64,000 bases of DNA. Origin: Pseudobacteriovorax antillogorgiicola. Its GTDB lineage: Bacteria > Bdellovibrionota_B > Oligoflexia > Oligoflexales > Oligoflexaceae. Every line of letters begins with the position of its first letter. The stretch's first letter is position 1. Shown in pieces: positions 53,632-63,097 of the stretch. The notes beneath the pieces were generated by a model. It searched no databases. It saw only the letters and a program-made list of their open reading frames with translations, and had not been told where the DNA came from. The translations under genes and the position numbers were made by a program. Where the stretch lies: NCBI RefSeq assembly GCF_900177345.1, contig NZ_FWZT01000020.1:94845-158844 (forward strand). Reading direction: 5' to 3'.

Positions 53632-54429
53632 CTATTGTTGCAGGAAAAGCTCCATGGCGCCATAGGCTCGGGCAGCTGCAACAGGGTTGTATTCAGCAAC
53701 GCCAGGCACGTTTGCAGTTGGGTCGGTGAATGAATGAACGGTATTGCTAAAATTCACAAAGGTCCAATCAACACTGGCTGCTGTCATCTCGTCCTCAAAA
53801 GAGCGGATTTCGCTAGCTGGGACGATAGGGTCATCAGCGCCGTTGAAAACTAGAATTGAACCCTTGATTTGTTTGGCGTCTGCGGGAGTGGGACTGCTTA
53901 GATTGCCATGAAAGCTAACAAAGTAGGGTAGGTTTACACCACTGCGGGCAAGTTCCAGGCTAGTAGTACCACCAAAGCAAAAGCCGATGGCGGCCAATGG
54001 CTTAGACTTAGATTCCAATCCAGTATCAGCCAATCGCAGCCTGAATTCAGCCAGTGCTTTTTGAGCGCGACGCCTCAGCAATTCGCGATCTCCAGTAAGG
54101 CTGCCAGACGCTTGGGCAGCTTCCTCTTGGTTTGAGGGGCGTGTGTCGATCCCATAAACGTCGGCGAGTAAAACATTGTAGCCTTTCTCAGCAAAAAGTT
54201 CGGCTTTGGCAACTGATGCTTCGGTATCTGGCCCGAGCCAATTGGGAAACATAAGTACGTTTGCTTTAGATTCCGATTGGCTGGCGATAAACCGCGATTC
54301 GAATGTAACGCCATCGAGTTCGTATTGAATCAGTTCCTGGCCTTTGCCGACAGGCTGGACAGGTTGGGCAAGAGCGATTCCGCTGGTCATCAAAGCAGCT
54401 AAACCGAAAGTCGAAAGAATCCGTTTCAT
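53632..54429 (-). CDS. Exported dienelactone-hydrolase-family protein
   Basis: 265 residues from ATG 54429 (AAGGAG 7 nt upstream); signal peptide ending near GIALAQ. Alpha/beta hydrolase of the DLH family: nucleophile in AIGFCFGGTTS (Cys, as in true dienelactone hydrolases), Asp in FNGADDPIVP, His in NTVHSFTDP. It hydrolyses ester or lactone bonds; the exported location suggests action on external substrates rather than the beta-ketoadipate pathway. Monocistronic. Confidence 0.88.
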   Translation of the reverse strand: MKRILSTFGLAALMTSGIALAQPVQPVGKGQELIQYELDGVTFESRFIASQSESKANVLMFPNWLGPDTEASVAKAELFAEKGYNVLLADVYGIDTRPSNQEEAAQASGSLTGDRELLRRRAQKALAEFRLRLADTGLESKSKPLAAIGFCFGGTTSLELARSGVNLPYFVSFHGNLSSPTPADAKQIKGSILVFNGADDPIVPASEIRSFEDEMTAASVDWTFVNFSNTVHSFTDPTANVPGVAEYNPVAAARAYGAMELFLQQ

Positions 54430-54567
54430 AAATTTCTCCTTGGATTGCGCACAGACAGTTGTTTTATTTGCCTCGGTTTTAACATAGGAAGCTTTGGTCT
54501 TGAAATGGCGGAAAGGTTGCATTTATTCTTGCCTACTTATGCAGCTTTCCAATCCATGAAATATCGT

Positions 54568-56859
54568 CTAAGAGCCGCTTCGCTCCAAAGTTACCTTGAT
54601 AAACTTTGAGGTGGGGGTTTGAGACTCAGCGGCATAGGATTCAAGTGGCACAAGGACATTTGCTTCTGGGAAATAGGCAGCTAAGCAGCGCCGAGGAATA
54701 TCGTATGGAATCACGCGAAAACATTGGCCGACGCGGGTTTGCTTTTTAAAGTGGCTGGTGATGTCCAGCTCCTCGTTTTTGGTGAGTCCTAAAGTATCCA
54801 TGTCATCAGGGTTCATAAATAAGACCCGACGGCCTTGGTAGATTCCACGGTAGCGATCATCCAGCCCGTAAATGGTAGTGTTGTACTGGTCATGGGAGCG
54901 AATGGTCATCAGAATGAACTCGTCTGCGTTAAGTGTCCACTCTTGCAAAGGGCTAATCGCGAAAGATGCCTTGCCCCCCAGTTCTGGCTTAAAGGAGCGT
55001 TTATCCCGTGGTGGGTTCGTCAGATAGAAGCCATAGTCCTGGCGAACCAGCTCATCATAGCGCCCAAAGTCTGGAAGGACTTTGCCAATGTCATCGCGAA
55101 TGCGTTTGTAGTCGTGCTCGTAGTCAAGCCATGGTATTTGGGAGGAGTCGAGGCAGTGATAAGAAAGCTGACAGACAATGGCAACCTCACTACGCCAATG
55201 CTCAGAAAGAGGCTTTCTTTGGCCCTCCGAACGATGAACGAAACCCATGGAGTTTTCAACCGTCACAAACTGAGGTCCGCTGCCTTGAATGTCTAGCTCG
55301 GAGCGCGCTAAACATGGCAAAATCAATGCCTCCCTACCCGTAATAAGGTGAGAACGATTGAGTTTGGTGGAGATCTGGACGCTGAGCTCTAGCTTGCGCA
55401 AGCCCTGGGCTGTCAGCTCTGTATCGGGAGAGGCTGACAAAAAATTGCCGCCCATGGAGATCAAGACATCGACGTCACCGGCAATCATCGCTTTGATACT
55501 ATCAACCACATCGTAGCCAGGGTCTTTGGGAAATGATAGACCATAGAGTTTTTCAAGAGACCCAACAAAATCAGAGCTTGGCTTTTCATAGATCCCGACG
55601 GTTCGATTCCCTTGCACATTAGAATGACCACGGACGGGGCAAAGCCCCGAGCCAGGTTTACCAATAAACCCACCAAGTAAATGAAGGTTGCATAGTTCAC
55701 GGATGGTAGCCACAGCATCGGGTTGCTGGGTTAAACCCATGGCCCAGCAAGATATGACTGCTTTGCTACTCATTATCTGCTGTGCTAGCTGATGGATCTC
55801 GTTCTGAGAAACTCCGGACACTTCTTCTAAAACTTGCCAGGACAGACGATTAATTTCTTGGGCCCATGAGCCAAAATCCTCACATGAATCGAGGATAAAA
55901 TCAGGATCTAAGCCTTGCGGATGTTTTTCCAGGATGGCTTTGGCCAGGCCTTGGAACAGAGCGCGGTCGCCATTAATGCGAATGGGGATATGCTTGTTGG
56001 CGAGGGGGGTGCCACTGCCTAGCATATCTTTAAGATGCTGAGGGTGTTGAAATGCCTTGAGGCCAGCTTCAAACAAAGGGTTAATGGATACAATGTGAGC
56101 CCCGTTTTTTACCGCCTGTTGCAACGCTGACAGCATCCGGGGGTGGTTGGTCCCAGGGTTTTGGCCGATCACGAGAATCAAGTCGGCCTTGTCAAAGTCC
56201 TCTAGTTTAACTGTTCCCTTGCCGATCCCTATGCTTTGGTTCAAAGCTGTGCCACTGGACTCATGACAGAGGTTCGAGCAGTCGGGGAGGTTATTGGTGC
56301 CAATAGCCTTAGCCATCAGTTGATAAAGAAAGGCAGCTTCATTGCTAGTGCGGCCCGAGGTATAAAATACAGCCCTATGGGGGGATGCTAGCTCCCGTAG
56401 ACGAGCCGCAATCATAGCGAAAGCCTCTTCCCAGGAAATCGCTTGATAGTGGTTCGAGTCATGCTTTAAAACCATAGGCTGTTCGATGCGTCCCAGTTGT
56501 CCTAGCTGGTAGTCGCTCAGTTGAGATAGCTCTTCAACACTATGAGCCTTAAAGAACTCGGGGTGGAGCATCTTATAGGTGGCTTCTTCAGCCAAAGCCT
56601 TGGCTCCATTTTCGCAAAACTCAGCAAAGGAGCGTTTGCCATCAGGGTCGGGCCACGCACAACCAGGGCAGTCAAAGCCCTTCCTTTGGTTCATTCTGGC
56701 TATCAGCCGATTGCCCTCTAGCAAGCCTACTTCACGCCAGAGAAATTTTTGGCTACTTAGTACGGCGGGCCAGCCACCAGCCCTTTTTCCTGGCTGTTTG
56801 ATATGGATACTGTGGTCCGATATTATTGGGGCTGTACACACTTGCCGCTTGTTTTTCAC
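54568..56859 (-). CDS. YdeP/FdhF-type molybdopterin oxidoreductase
   Basis: 763 residues from GTG 56859. It begins KKxxGKRAGGWPAVLSS and has the YdeP-type cysteines RKGFDCPGCAWPDP instead of the usual [4Fe-4S] N-terminal site, then SGRTSNEAAFLYQL, LCHESSGTALNQSIG, NPGTNHPRMLSAL, and QGNRTVG-type molybdopterin-guanine-dinucleotide contacts. YdeP proteins are cytosolic relatives of formate dehydrogenase H whose substrate is not settled (acid resistance in E. coli). Overlaps fdhD by 4 nt (GTGA), so the two are translationally coupled, as expected: FdhD delivers sulfur to the cofactor. Confidence 0.92.
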   Translation of the reverse strand: MKNKRQVCTAPIISDHSIHIKQPGKRAGGWPAVLSSQKFLWREVGLLEGNRLIARMNQRKGFDCPGCAWPDPDGKRSFAEFCENGAKALAEEATYKMLHPEFFKAHSVEELSQLSDYQLGQLGRIEQPMVLKHDSNHYQAISWEEAFAMIAARLRELASPHRAVFYTSGRTSNEAAFLYQLMAKAIGTNNLPDCSNLCHESSGTALNQSIGIGKGTVKLEDFDKADLILVIGQNPGTNHPRMLSALQQAVKNGAHIVSINPLFEAGLKAFQHPQHLKDMLGSGTPLANKHIPIRINGDRALFQGLAKAILEKHPQGLDPDFILDSCEDFGSWAQEINRLSWQVLEEVSGVSQNEIHQLAQQIMSSKAVISCWAMGLTQQPDAVATIRELCNLHLLGGFIGKPGSGLCPVRGHSNVQGNRTVGIYEKPSSDFVGSLEKLYGLSFPKDPGYDVVDSIKAMIAGDVDVLISMGGNFLSASPDTELTAQGLRKLELSVQISTKLNRSHLITGREALILPCLARSELDIQGSGPQFVTVENSMGFVHRSEGQRKPLSEHWRSEVAIVCQLSYHCLDSSQIPWLDYEHDYKRIRDDIGKVLPDFGRYDELVRQDYGFYLTNPPRDKRSFKPELGGKASFAISPLQEWTLNADEFILMTIRSHDQYNTTIYGLDDRYRGIYQGRRVLFMNPDDMDTLGLTKNEELDITSHFKKQTRVGQCFRVIPYDIPRRCLAAYFPEANVLVPLESYAAESQTPTSKFIKVTLERSGS

Positions 56860-57704
56860 AGGATAATCCTCTCTTCACCGCTATATATATTGAAACTGCT
56901 AGATTTTACGAAGCCTATCATCGTGATCCCCAGATCCTGGGCCATGCAGATCGCTAAGCTTGAAGGAGCCCCCACGCTAATGATGATTGGGATTCCCACT
57001 TTGGCTGCTTTATGAACGAGTTCAAAGCTGGTGCGACCGCTTAGAATAATCACGGATCGAGAAAATAGGCTTTTGTCGCGCTTCGCCACGGCTCCTACGA
57101 GTTTATCCATTGCGTTGTGTCGCCCCACATCTTCACGGGTAGCGATGAGGTCTTCGTCAACGAATAATGTGGCCCCATGGGAGCCGCCGGTTTGTTGAAA
57201 CAAGGTTTGCTGTTTTCGTGCCTGAGCCATGAATTTTGAGATACGATCCGTCTTAAGTCTTAGGTCGCTAGCCACCCGGGGCGCCTCTTGAACCTGCTCA
57301 AAGCTGGTCTTGCCGCACATGCCGCAAGCGGAGCTAGCAATGCTGTAGCGATGAAAGATTTGGCTTTCAATAGCAATCTTGGGGTCTAGGTGAACAACCA
57401 AGCCATCAGCTCGGGAGCCCCTTTGAGGCGAGTCCGCGCTCATCGAAACGATGTCGCCCGCTTGCCTGATGATGCCTTCTGTAAGGAGGTGGCCGACCAC
57501 CAAATCGTGATCGTGGCCTGGAGTTCTCATGGTCATGGTCAAAGACGCGGGGGCTTGGGACTTAGATTCCGAAGGTGCGAGTTTAATATTCAATGGTCGC
57601 TCTACGGCAACCGCGTCCTCTTGCACCTGGAACTTGCCACCCTGGTAGAGAGTGCGCGATACTGTAATGGCTTCGATCTGGGGCCTCCGCAACGGAATAG
57701 TCAT
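56856..57704 (-). CDS. fdhD: FdhD sulfurtransferase for molybdo-oxidoreductase maturation
   Basis: 282 residues from ATG 57704 (GGAA 6 nt upstream); the longer frame to 57767 gives an N-terminus unlike the family. The signature SSACGMCGKTSFEQ contains the CxxC cysteines that carry sulfur from IscS to the bis-MGD cofactor. GHLLTEGII, EDVGRHNAMDKL and LSGRTSFELVHKAA are conserved family segments. Coupled to the YdeP-type gene by GTGA, which makes that enzyme its likely client. Confidence 0.95.
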   Translation of the reverse strand: MTIPLRRPQIEAITVSRTLYQGGKFQVQEDAVAVERPLNIKLAPSESKSQAPASLTMTMRTPGHDHDLVVGHLLTEGIIRQAGDIVSMSADSPQRGSRADGLVVHLDPKIAIESQIFHRYSIASSACGMCGKTSFEQVQEAPRVASDLRLKTDRISKFMAQARKQQTLFQQTGGSHGATLFVDEDLIATREDVGRHNAMDKLVGAVAKRDKSLFSRSVIILSGRTSFELVHKAAKVGIPIIISVGAPSSLAICMAQDLGITMIGFVKSSSFNIYSGEERIIL

Positions 57705-57784
57705 AGGTTTCCAGCTTCTATGGCATATTATGACTCCTGGGCCTAGAACACAACAGCTTTGCGCCACTGGGAAGGATGGGTGTT

Positions 57785-58264
57785 ATGCTTAGAACTTGGG
57801 CTATCTGCTTCATGACTTCAGTATGTTTCACGTCTTTTTGGGGCTGTCAATCATTACCAGATGCCCCAGCAGCCCGCTCCCTATCGGACTCAGATAATAA
57901 GGTGTACGACCGTATTTTGGAGATCCGTGGCGAGCTTGTGTCTCAGTATGCAGGAGTCCATTATTGCGCAGATTCCCAGCTTGGCAATCTATCCTGCCGG
58001 AAACGATTGGTCGACCTTTGTCAAAGTTTGGATAAGATTGCTAGAGAGCAAGACTTTATGCCAAGGGACTTCGAGAAGGCTATGGCCGAGCCGCAGCTTG
58101 AAATCCGTGGGGATGATGCCATGTTCCTAAGGAAGCGATTCCAGACCTTGATCACAGCCCTGGTTGCTAAAGTAGATTTGATGCTTCAGGCTATCAACCA
58201 CCACCAGGGACAGAAGTGGGATGCAAGCGAGAGTTCTGATGAATCATCAATGACAGCGGAGTAG
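57785..58264 (+). CDS. Small lipoprotein upstream of fumC
   Basis: 159 residues from ATG 57785 (GGAAGGA ~9 nt upstream). Signal and lipobox SFWGC (Cys21). The mature part is mainly helical, with two or three cysteines (YCADSQLGNLSCRKRLVDLC) and no known motif. It ends 3 nt before fumC, so the two are one operon, though a functional link is not evident. Confidence 0.78.
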   Translation: MLRTWAICFMTSVCFTSFWGCQSLPDAPAARSLSDSDNKVYDRILEIRGELVSQYAGVHYCADSQLGNLSCRKRLVDLCQSLDKIAREQDFMPRDFEKAMAEPQLEIRGDDAMFLRKRFQTLITALVAKVDLMLQAINHHQGQKWDASESSDESSMTAE

Positions 58265-58267
58265 AGT

Positions 58268-59665
58268 ATGACTCAAAATCGCATGGAAACAGACAGTTTA
58301 GGCGAGATTGCCGTTCCCGGGGATAAGCTTTGGGGAGCACAGACCCAACGATCCCTTGAGAACTTTGCCATTGGCCAAGACGTAATGGACCCGGATCTTA
58401 TTTACGGACTCGCTCTTGTTAAAAAAGTCGCTGCAAAGGTCAATCAAAGTTTGGGGCGTCTTGACGAAAATATCGCCCAGGGAATTATTACTGCGGCCGA
58501 GGAGGTTTTAGAAGGTCGTCACCAGGAGCAATTTCCTCTCAAAGTGTGGCAAACCGGTAGCGGTACGCAAAGTAACATGAATGTAAATGAAGTGATTGCC
58601 AATCGGGCCAGCCAGATTTTAGGTGGTGAGCTAGGAAGAAAAAAGCCAGTTCACCCAAACGATCATGTGAACCTTGGGCAGTCGTCAAACGATAGCTTTC
58701 CCACCGCCATGCATATTGCGATAGTCAAGGCCATCAAGGAAAGGATGCAGCCCGCACTTGGATATACTAGGCGGGTGCTTCAGGCCAAGATCAAAGAATT
58801 TGATGGGGTCGTGAAGTCTGGTCGAACCCATCTGATGGACGCTACGCCTCTGACAGTCTCCCAAGAGCTGTCCTCCTACGATGCGCAACTCGCTTTCTGC
58901 GAGCAGGCGATCCAAGAGAGCCTTGAAACCCTGTTCGACATTGCTCAAGGAGGAACCGCAGTAGGGACTGGCCTTAATACTCCCCAGAAATTTGCTGAGA
59001 CATTTGCTGCAACTCTCGCCCAGGAAAGTACTTGGCCATTTAAGACAGCTGACAACAAATTTATGGCTCTTGCGGCTCACGATGCTGTATTAAAAGCTAG
59101 CGGCAGCTTGAGGCAGTTGGCCACTGTTGGCTTTAAGATCGCCAACGACTTGAGATGGCTTGCCAGCGGGCCGCGATGTGGGTTGGGAGAGTACATCCTT
59201 CCCGCCAATGAACCTGGAAGTTCGATCATGCCAGGAAAAGTTAACCCCACCCAATGTGAGGCCCTCACCATGGTGTGTGCTCAAGTGATGGGTCTCGATC
59301 AGGCGATTGCTTTTGCTGCAAGCCAAGGGCAGTTGCAATTGAATACCTTCAAGCCTATGATGGTGCACAATGTCTTGCTGGAAATTCGATTGCTCAGTGA
59401 TGCCCTAGAGAGCTTCACGAAGAATTGTTTGGAAGGTCTTGAAATCGATCGCGAGCGAATGTCTCACCTGCTTCAACAGTCACTCATGCTAGTCACAGCT
59501 CTGACGCCGAAGATTGGCTACGATAGGGCTGCGGCTATTGCAAAGTTTGCCCACGAGAATGGCGTGACGCTCAAGGAAGCTGCTGGCCAGCTAGGTCACC
59601 TAAGCGCAGAAGAGTTTGAACATGCGATTCAGCCGGAGGCCATGACCCAACCCTCAGGTGATTGA
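58268..59665 (+). CDS. fumC: Class II fumarate hydratase
   Basis: 465 residues, the usual class II length. All three conserved regions are present: KVWQTGSGTQSNMNVNEVI, SGRTHLMDATPLT with the catalytic His, and the signature GSSIMPGKVNPTQ with the catalytic Ser. It interconverts fumarate and malate in the TCA cycle without iron. ATG 58268 has GGAG 6 nt upstream. Confidence 0.97.
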   Translation: MTQNRMETDSLGEIAVPGDKLWGAQTQRSLENFAIGQDVMDPDLIYGLALVKKVAAKVNQSLGRLDENIAQGIITAAEEVLEGRHQEQFPLKVWQTGSGTQSNMNVNEVIANRASQILGGELGRKKPVHPNDHVNLGQSSNDSFPTAMHIAIVKAIKERMQPALGYTRRVLQAKIKEFDGVVKSGRTHLMDATPLTVSQELSSYDAQLAFCEQAIQESLETLFDIAQGGTAVGTGLNTPQKFAETFAATLAQESTWPFKTADNKFMALAAHDAVLKASGSLRQLATVGFKIANDLRWLASGPRCGLGEYILPANEPGSSIMPGKVNPTQCEALTMVCAQVMGLDQAIAFAASQGQLQLNTFKPMMVHNVLLEIRLLSDALESFTKNCLEGLEIDRERMSHLLQQSLMLVTALTPKIGYDRAAAIAKFAHENGVTLKEAAGQLGHLSAEEFEHAIQPEAMTQPSGD

Positions 59666-59671
59666 GTGCAA

Positions 59672-59686
59672 CCGCCTTCGCGGCGG
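59672..59686 (+). terminator. Hairpin after fumC
   Basis: CCGCC-TTCGC-GGCGG, 6 nt after the fumC stop and close to the end of the convergent gene at 59695. A stable UUCG-like loop, but no clear T-tract on either strand. Confidence 0.5.
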
Positions 59687-59694
59687 CCTCTTGA

Positions 59695-60150
59695 TCAGTA
59701 GCCTTGATCAATTTCATTGAGACGTCGGCCCAGATTCTTAAGCTGGCTTTCCTCGCGCTCTTTCATCCGTTGAAAGGCGTCTTTCATATCAGGGTGGCCG
59801 AAGCCTTCAGCACAGTATTGATAGATGTGAGCCATGCTTTCCTTTGCTGCAATGGTATTTTCAATAACATCATCAAAATCCTCCCAGTCTTCAGCAAGAA
59901 GAAGATTTAAGTCGTGCTCTTGGTCCCTTGGATAGTAGTTTACCCAGTGGCGTTCGATGGATGGTTGAACATCATCGATGATCTGTTCCAGCGCCGCTTG
60001 ATTGCGTTGCTCATGCTCGGCGAGATAGGTGAGTAGGTTCTTGCTGCGATGCTGCTGCTGCCTCGCTGCCTTACTCGCCAGTTTGCTGTGAAGTTGACGT
60101 CGATGCTCTTTCATATTGTTGAAGAGCTTCTTGACTTCGATGGTTGCCAT
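59695..60150 (-). CDS. Helical protein of unknown function (possibly ferritin/hemerythrin-like)
   Basis: 151 residues from ATG 60150 (GGAGGG 5-6 nt upstream). Strongly helical, charged, with many His/Glu (EHRRQLHSKL, AEHEQRNQAALEQ, HIYQYCAEGFGHPDMKDAFQRMKEREESQLKN). The spacing of Glu and His recalls ferritin-like rubrerythrin proteins, but no complete di-iron motif is clear. Cytosolic. Function unknown. Confidence 0.7.
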   Translation of the reverse strand: MATIEVKKLFNNMKEHRRQLHSKLASKAARQQQHRSKNLLTYLAEHEQRNQAALEQIIDDVQPSIERHWVNYYPRDQEHDLNLLLAEDWEDFDDVIENTIAAKESMAHIYQYCAEGFGHPDMKDAFQRMKEREESQLKNLGRRLNEIDQGY

Positions 60151-60401
60151 GGCATCCCTCCTCTGTTCCATATCTCTCCTTTGCGATTGGAAGCTATGTT
60201 AAAACTTACCTCACCAGTAAAGCAGCAAGTTCCTTGCCAAACTTAGAAAGCCCTTTTTTCAGGAAAGTTAGGGCAAACCTGTAACCTATAACCTACAGAT
60301 GGCTGGTTGGTGTAGCCTATGTCGAACATACGCAAGACCTTTCGACTAGAGTTTTTGCCCAGACGGGAGTAGTCTTGCTCAGACGACGTTATCTATAAGA
60401 T

Positions 60402-60986
60402 ATGGAGCCTGATGTGCCATTAAGCGATGACCCTTTGCACCTGATGATGACCCGTAAGTCAACCAGCTTGCTCGAAGAACCTGTTCCAAGTCCAGAGCAG
60501 TTAAAACGAATCATCCATGTGGCTTGCACAGCACCCGACCATGGTTGCTTGGAGCCATATCGCTTCGTGGTGGTGCAGGGAGAAGCCCGGCTTCGTCTAG
60601 CCGATGCCTTTGCAGCAACATTAAAGCGTGAGCAGCCTGACGCTCCAGATGCCAAGATTGAGAAGGCTCGATCGAAGGCACTTGTTGCACCAATGCAAAT
60701 ATTCATCATCTGTTCACCAAAGGCTGGAAAAATCCCTCTCTGGGAGCAGCAGGCAACTGCCGCGTGTGCAGGCTTTGGTCTAACAATTGGGGCGCATGGC
60801 CTAGGTTTTGGAGCGATTTGGAAAAGCTTTGGTTTGGGGATTGGGCCTGAGCTTGATGGATTCCTAGCTTTGTCGGAAGGGGAGAGTGTCCTGGGCTGGG
60901 TTAATGTAGGAACTCCAAAGCGCTTTGATGATAGCCCGCGTCGGGATGTTGACGTCGATGCTAAGCTTACTGTTGTTACGGTTTAG
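60402..60986 (+). CDS. Nitroreductase-family flavoprotein (YdjA type)
   Basis: 194 residues, short as in the YdjA subgroup. RKSTSLLEEPVPSPEQLKRI is the N-terminal FMN-binding segment, TAPDHGCLEPYRFVVV the second, and GLTIGAHGLGFGAIWKSFG the third, followed by LGWVNVGTPKR. It uses FMN and NAD(P)H to reduce nitro compounds or quinones. Monocistronic. Confidence 0.9.
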   Translation: MEPDVPLSDDPLHLMMTRKSTSLLEEPVPSPEQLKRIIHVACTAPDHGCLEPYRFVVVQGEARLRLADAFAATLKREQPDAPDAKIEKARSKALVAPMQIFIICSPKAGKIPLWEQQATAACAGFGLTIGAHGLGFGAIWKSFGLGIGPELDGFLALSEGESVLGWVNVGTPKRFDDSPRRDVDVDAKLTVVTV

Positions 60987-61128
60987 AGAATATAGTTCAT
61001 TTATTTTTCCTTCTCTTGTCTGAGTAGCCATTATTTTAGGGACAAGATTGATGTCCTACTATCTATTCTGATTTGACTGCCTATGTGGCAGGAGTAAATA
61101 TTTCTTGCCTTCGTACTTTGATCGTTCT

Positions 61129-61896
61129 CTAAGGGGTTATTTTCTCCGCCTTGAGAACTTTCTGTGCAGCCTGTGCGTTCCGATAATATAGAGCAACATT
61201 AAATTTTTCAGAGCTTTGAGTAGACCTGAACCGTATCCCAGCTGCTCCATTGCTCGATTGATACAGCCACGCTGTGAATAGCTGAATAGGTGCTGGAGTT
61301 TTTAGATTCCTCCATCCGCCATTCATATCCAGTGTCTCACTGAAAAAGTCATCAATTCGATAAGTAGCTCGCAGCTGCTGAAATATTGGGTCTAGCTCAA
61401 TCAAGCAGATTGGCTCTGATTCATCGTGCAGGGTCACCCTATATAATTGTTTGTTAGCACTCCTTTTGACTATATCTCTAAGCCTCTCTATTGGCCCGTA
61501 CTCAGCGCCGATAGCTTCTGCTATAGCTGCGTCTGCACTATCAGAGACATAAATAGCTCCTTGGGGATTAGCAAGAGGTCCATATTTTTGGGATGGGATA
61601 TCACCTTCTTGAGCACCACCAATGTTGCAACGACCCCCATCTTTTAAAGATCCAGTCGTCGAAAAGACCCCATCTTGCGGGTTACAGACTCTATAAAAAG
61701 TTGGTGAAGAAAATCTGCTTTCCCAAGCTTCGTCGTACTCTATTACACTCAGTACTTGATCTTTAAACTCCTCCGAAAGACGGCTAATTCTTCTTAGAAA
61801 TTCAGAATGCTGTTTTTCATGAATTTCAATGTCTTTGCGAACCTGTAGAATCGCATCCCGGTGGATGAGAATCTCTGGCTTTTCTTTACGTGCCAT
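61129..61896 (-). CDS. RES-domain toxin of a RES/Xre toxin-antitoxin pair
   Basis: 255 residues. The RES domain (~60-245) shows R-x-C-NPQDGVFSTTGSLKDGGRCNIGG (the GGRxN motif), YVSDSADAAIAEAIGAEYG and GIRFRSTQ. Known RES toxins (Res, MbcT) degrade NAD+ or modify it, stopping growth. The N-terminal ~55 residues are helical. The start overlaps the antitoxin stop by 1 nt (TAATG), so the two are coupled. Confidence 0.88.
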   Translation of the reverse strand: MARKEKPEILIHRDAILQVRKDIEIHEKQHSEFLRRISRLSEEFKDQVLSVIEYDEAWESRFSSPTFYRVCNPQDGVFSTTGSLKDGGRCNIGGAQEGDIPSQKYGPLANPQGAIYVSDSADAAIAEAIGAEYGPIERLRDIVKRSANKQLYRVTLHDESEPICLIELDPIFQQLRATYRIDDFFSETLDMNGGWRNLKTPAPIQLFTAWLYQSSNGAAGIRFRSTQSSEKFNVALYYRNAQAAQKVLKAEKITP

Positions 61897-62282
61897 TAGT
61901 CTTCTTTCAAAACGTATTCTTGATGCTCACAAACAGTTTCGCCTTTGCCAGCGAGAGCCATAGAGAACGGGCTGAAATTCATAAAACGCCTATTCGGTGT
62001 ATATAGCCACCTTTCGGCTGCCTCCATATCCCCATCGAAGAGATCTACCGCATTGTCGATTATTCGAGTTAAAACAATCAACCTCTCTCGCAGATCTTCT
62101 GGTACTGGTACAACTTCTTGATAGATTATGGTGCGGTTTAAGCCAGCTTCTTTGGAGAAGCTCTTTATATTCTTGCCAGCAGCTTTGGCTATCTGCCGAA
62201 GCTTCTCTCCGTTGGCTTTACGCATGGCTGTGTCGGCCCAAAGTCCGAACCTGTCTTGTAAAATATCTTTTGCAGCACTCAT
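61896..62282 (-). CDS. Xre/MbcA/ParS-type antitoxin
   Basis: 128 residues from ATG 62282 (GGAG 6 nt upstream); ATG 62294 would add 4 residues and is also plausible. The N-terminal part (~15-60) is a helix-turn-helix (LRQIAKAAGKNIKSFSKEAGLNRTIIYQEV). The C-terminal MbcA/ParS/Xre domain includes DLFDGDMEAAERWLYTPNRRFMN, the usual antitoxin signature. It should bind and block the RES toxin and repress its own operon. Upstream of the toxin by convention for this class. Confidence 0.88.
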   Translation of the reverse strand: MSAAKDILQDRFGLWADTAMRKANGEKLRQIAKAAGKNIKSFSKEAGLNRTIIYQEVVPVPEDLRERLIVLTRIIDNAVDLFDGDMEAAERWLYTPNRRFMNFSPFSMALAGKGETVCEHQEYVLKED

Positions 62283-62350
62283 ATTTGTCTCCATTGCTAA
62301 GACCCTTCTTTTGTTATATATCTCTTCGGCTCCAATGTCTATTATCTTTA

Positions 62351-62386
62351 ATTATATCAGCTTATTTGACACTTTACTGACAGTAA
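62351..62386 (-). promoter_or_regulatory. Probable toxin-antitoxin promoter and operator
   Basis: On the minus strand, TATAAT (62351-62356) forms a -10 box. Seventeen bases upstream lies a perfect palindrome TTACTG-A-CAGTAA (62374-62386), covering the -35 region. A repressor bound there would block RNA polymerase, as expected for autoregulation by the Xre-type antitoxin. The -35 match itself is poor. Confidence 0.6.
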
Positions 62387-62692
62387 CATTGCACGTTTAC
62401 GACACAGCGGCAACTGTTAACACCTAAGCCTTCAATAGATATGCCTAATTATCTTCATAGCGGGCCTTTGAGCGATCTGAGGAAGTATGGCTAATGATAT
62501 CAGTGCTTTGTGAGTACCTCACCAAGACCTAACTAGACTAAGTGAGGAAAACCACATATTATCGGCATGTTATGAGGTGTCAACATCGCCTTCCGAATCT
62601 GAGGAAAGAAGCCAAAGGCCACAAAAGCCAGACCTTTTTACATGTTTTCTGGAGACCAATATACTTTCAGCTGAGTCCTCAAGCAGCCTTAA

Positions 62693-63097
62693 ACTTACCT
62701 GGTCAGGAAAACTTCAGGGCGAACTCATCATATTGGTTTTTCTGAGATCTACTCTTCCTTCCAAGCCCTGAACAATTTCTGGGGAAAGGATCAAAACAAT
62801 GTTTATCATGGTTTACTATCTATTCCTGATCTGGATTCCAGTACTTTTTCTTGTTTGAACAACTATTACTGTAGCGATAATAGTAACGTCCTATTTTTTG
62901 ACTCTAAAATTGCAGATGCAGATCCATTTTCCTTTAAATTGATCGATTGCTCTGAACTCCTCAAAAGCCGCGGTCTTCCCAAACAAGAACCTTCAGCTAA
63001 CAATCTCTGTAGCTACGCTTTTGATGCCTGTGCTGAGGATGACACTAGTTATTATTTTGATGGGAGAAAGCACCTAAAATCAGGAACTAGAGAGTGA
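62693..63097 (+). pseudogene. Truncated DKNYW-repeat protein remnant
   Basis: Open frame from after TAA 62690-62692 to TGA 63097, without a good start codon at its beginning. Two DKNYW-type repeats read SSFQALNNFWGKDQNNVYHG and CSDNSNVLFFDSKIADADPFSFKLID. The repeat pattern (FxxL ... DxNxVYYxG ... AD..SF) is clear though degraded. A start at 62855 is possible but cuts through a repeat. DKNYW proteins are repeat-rich, often surface-exposed. Probably the 3' end of an older gene, since nothing upstream in the frame looks native. Confidence 0.6.

Noticed and set aside
53535..53729. 64-codon plus-strand ORF
   Set aside because: It crosses a hairpin and the end of the dienelactone-hydrolase gene and shows no family pattern.
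62542..62771. Two overlapping 64-67-codon ORFs before the DKNYW remnant
   Set aside because: No ribosome binding site and no protein-like pattern; the DKNYW repeats are in another frame.
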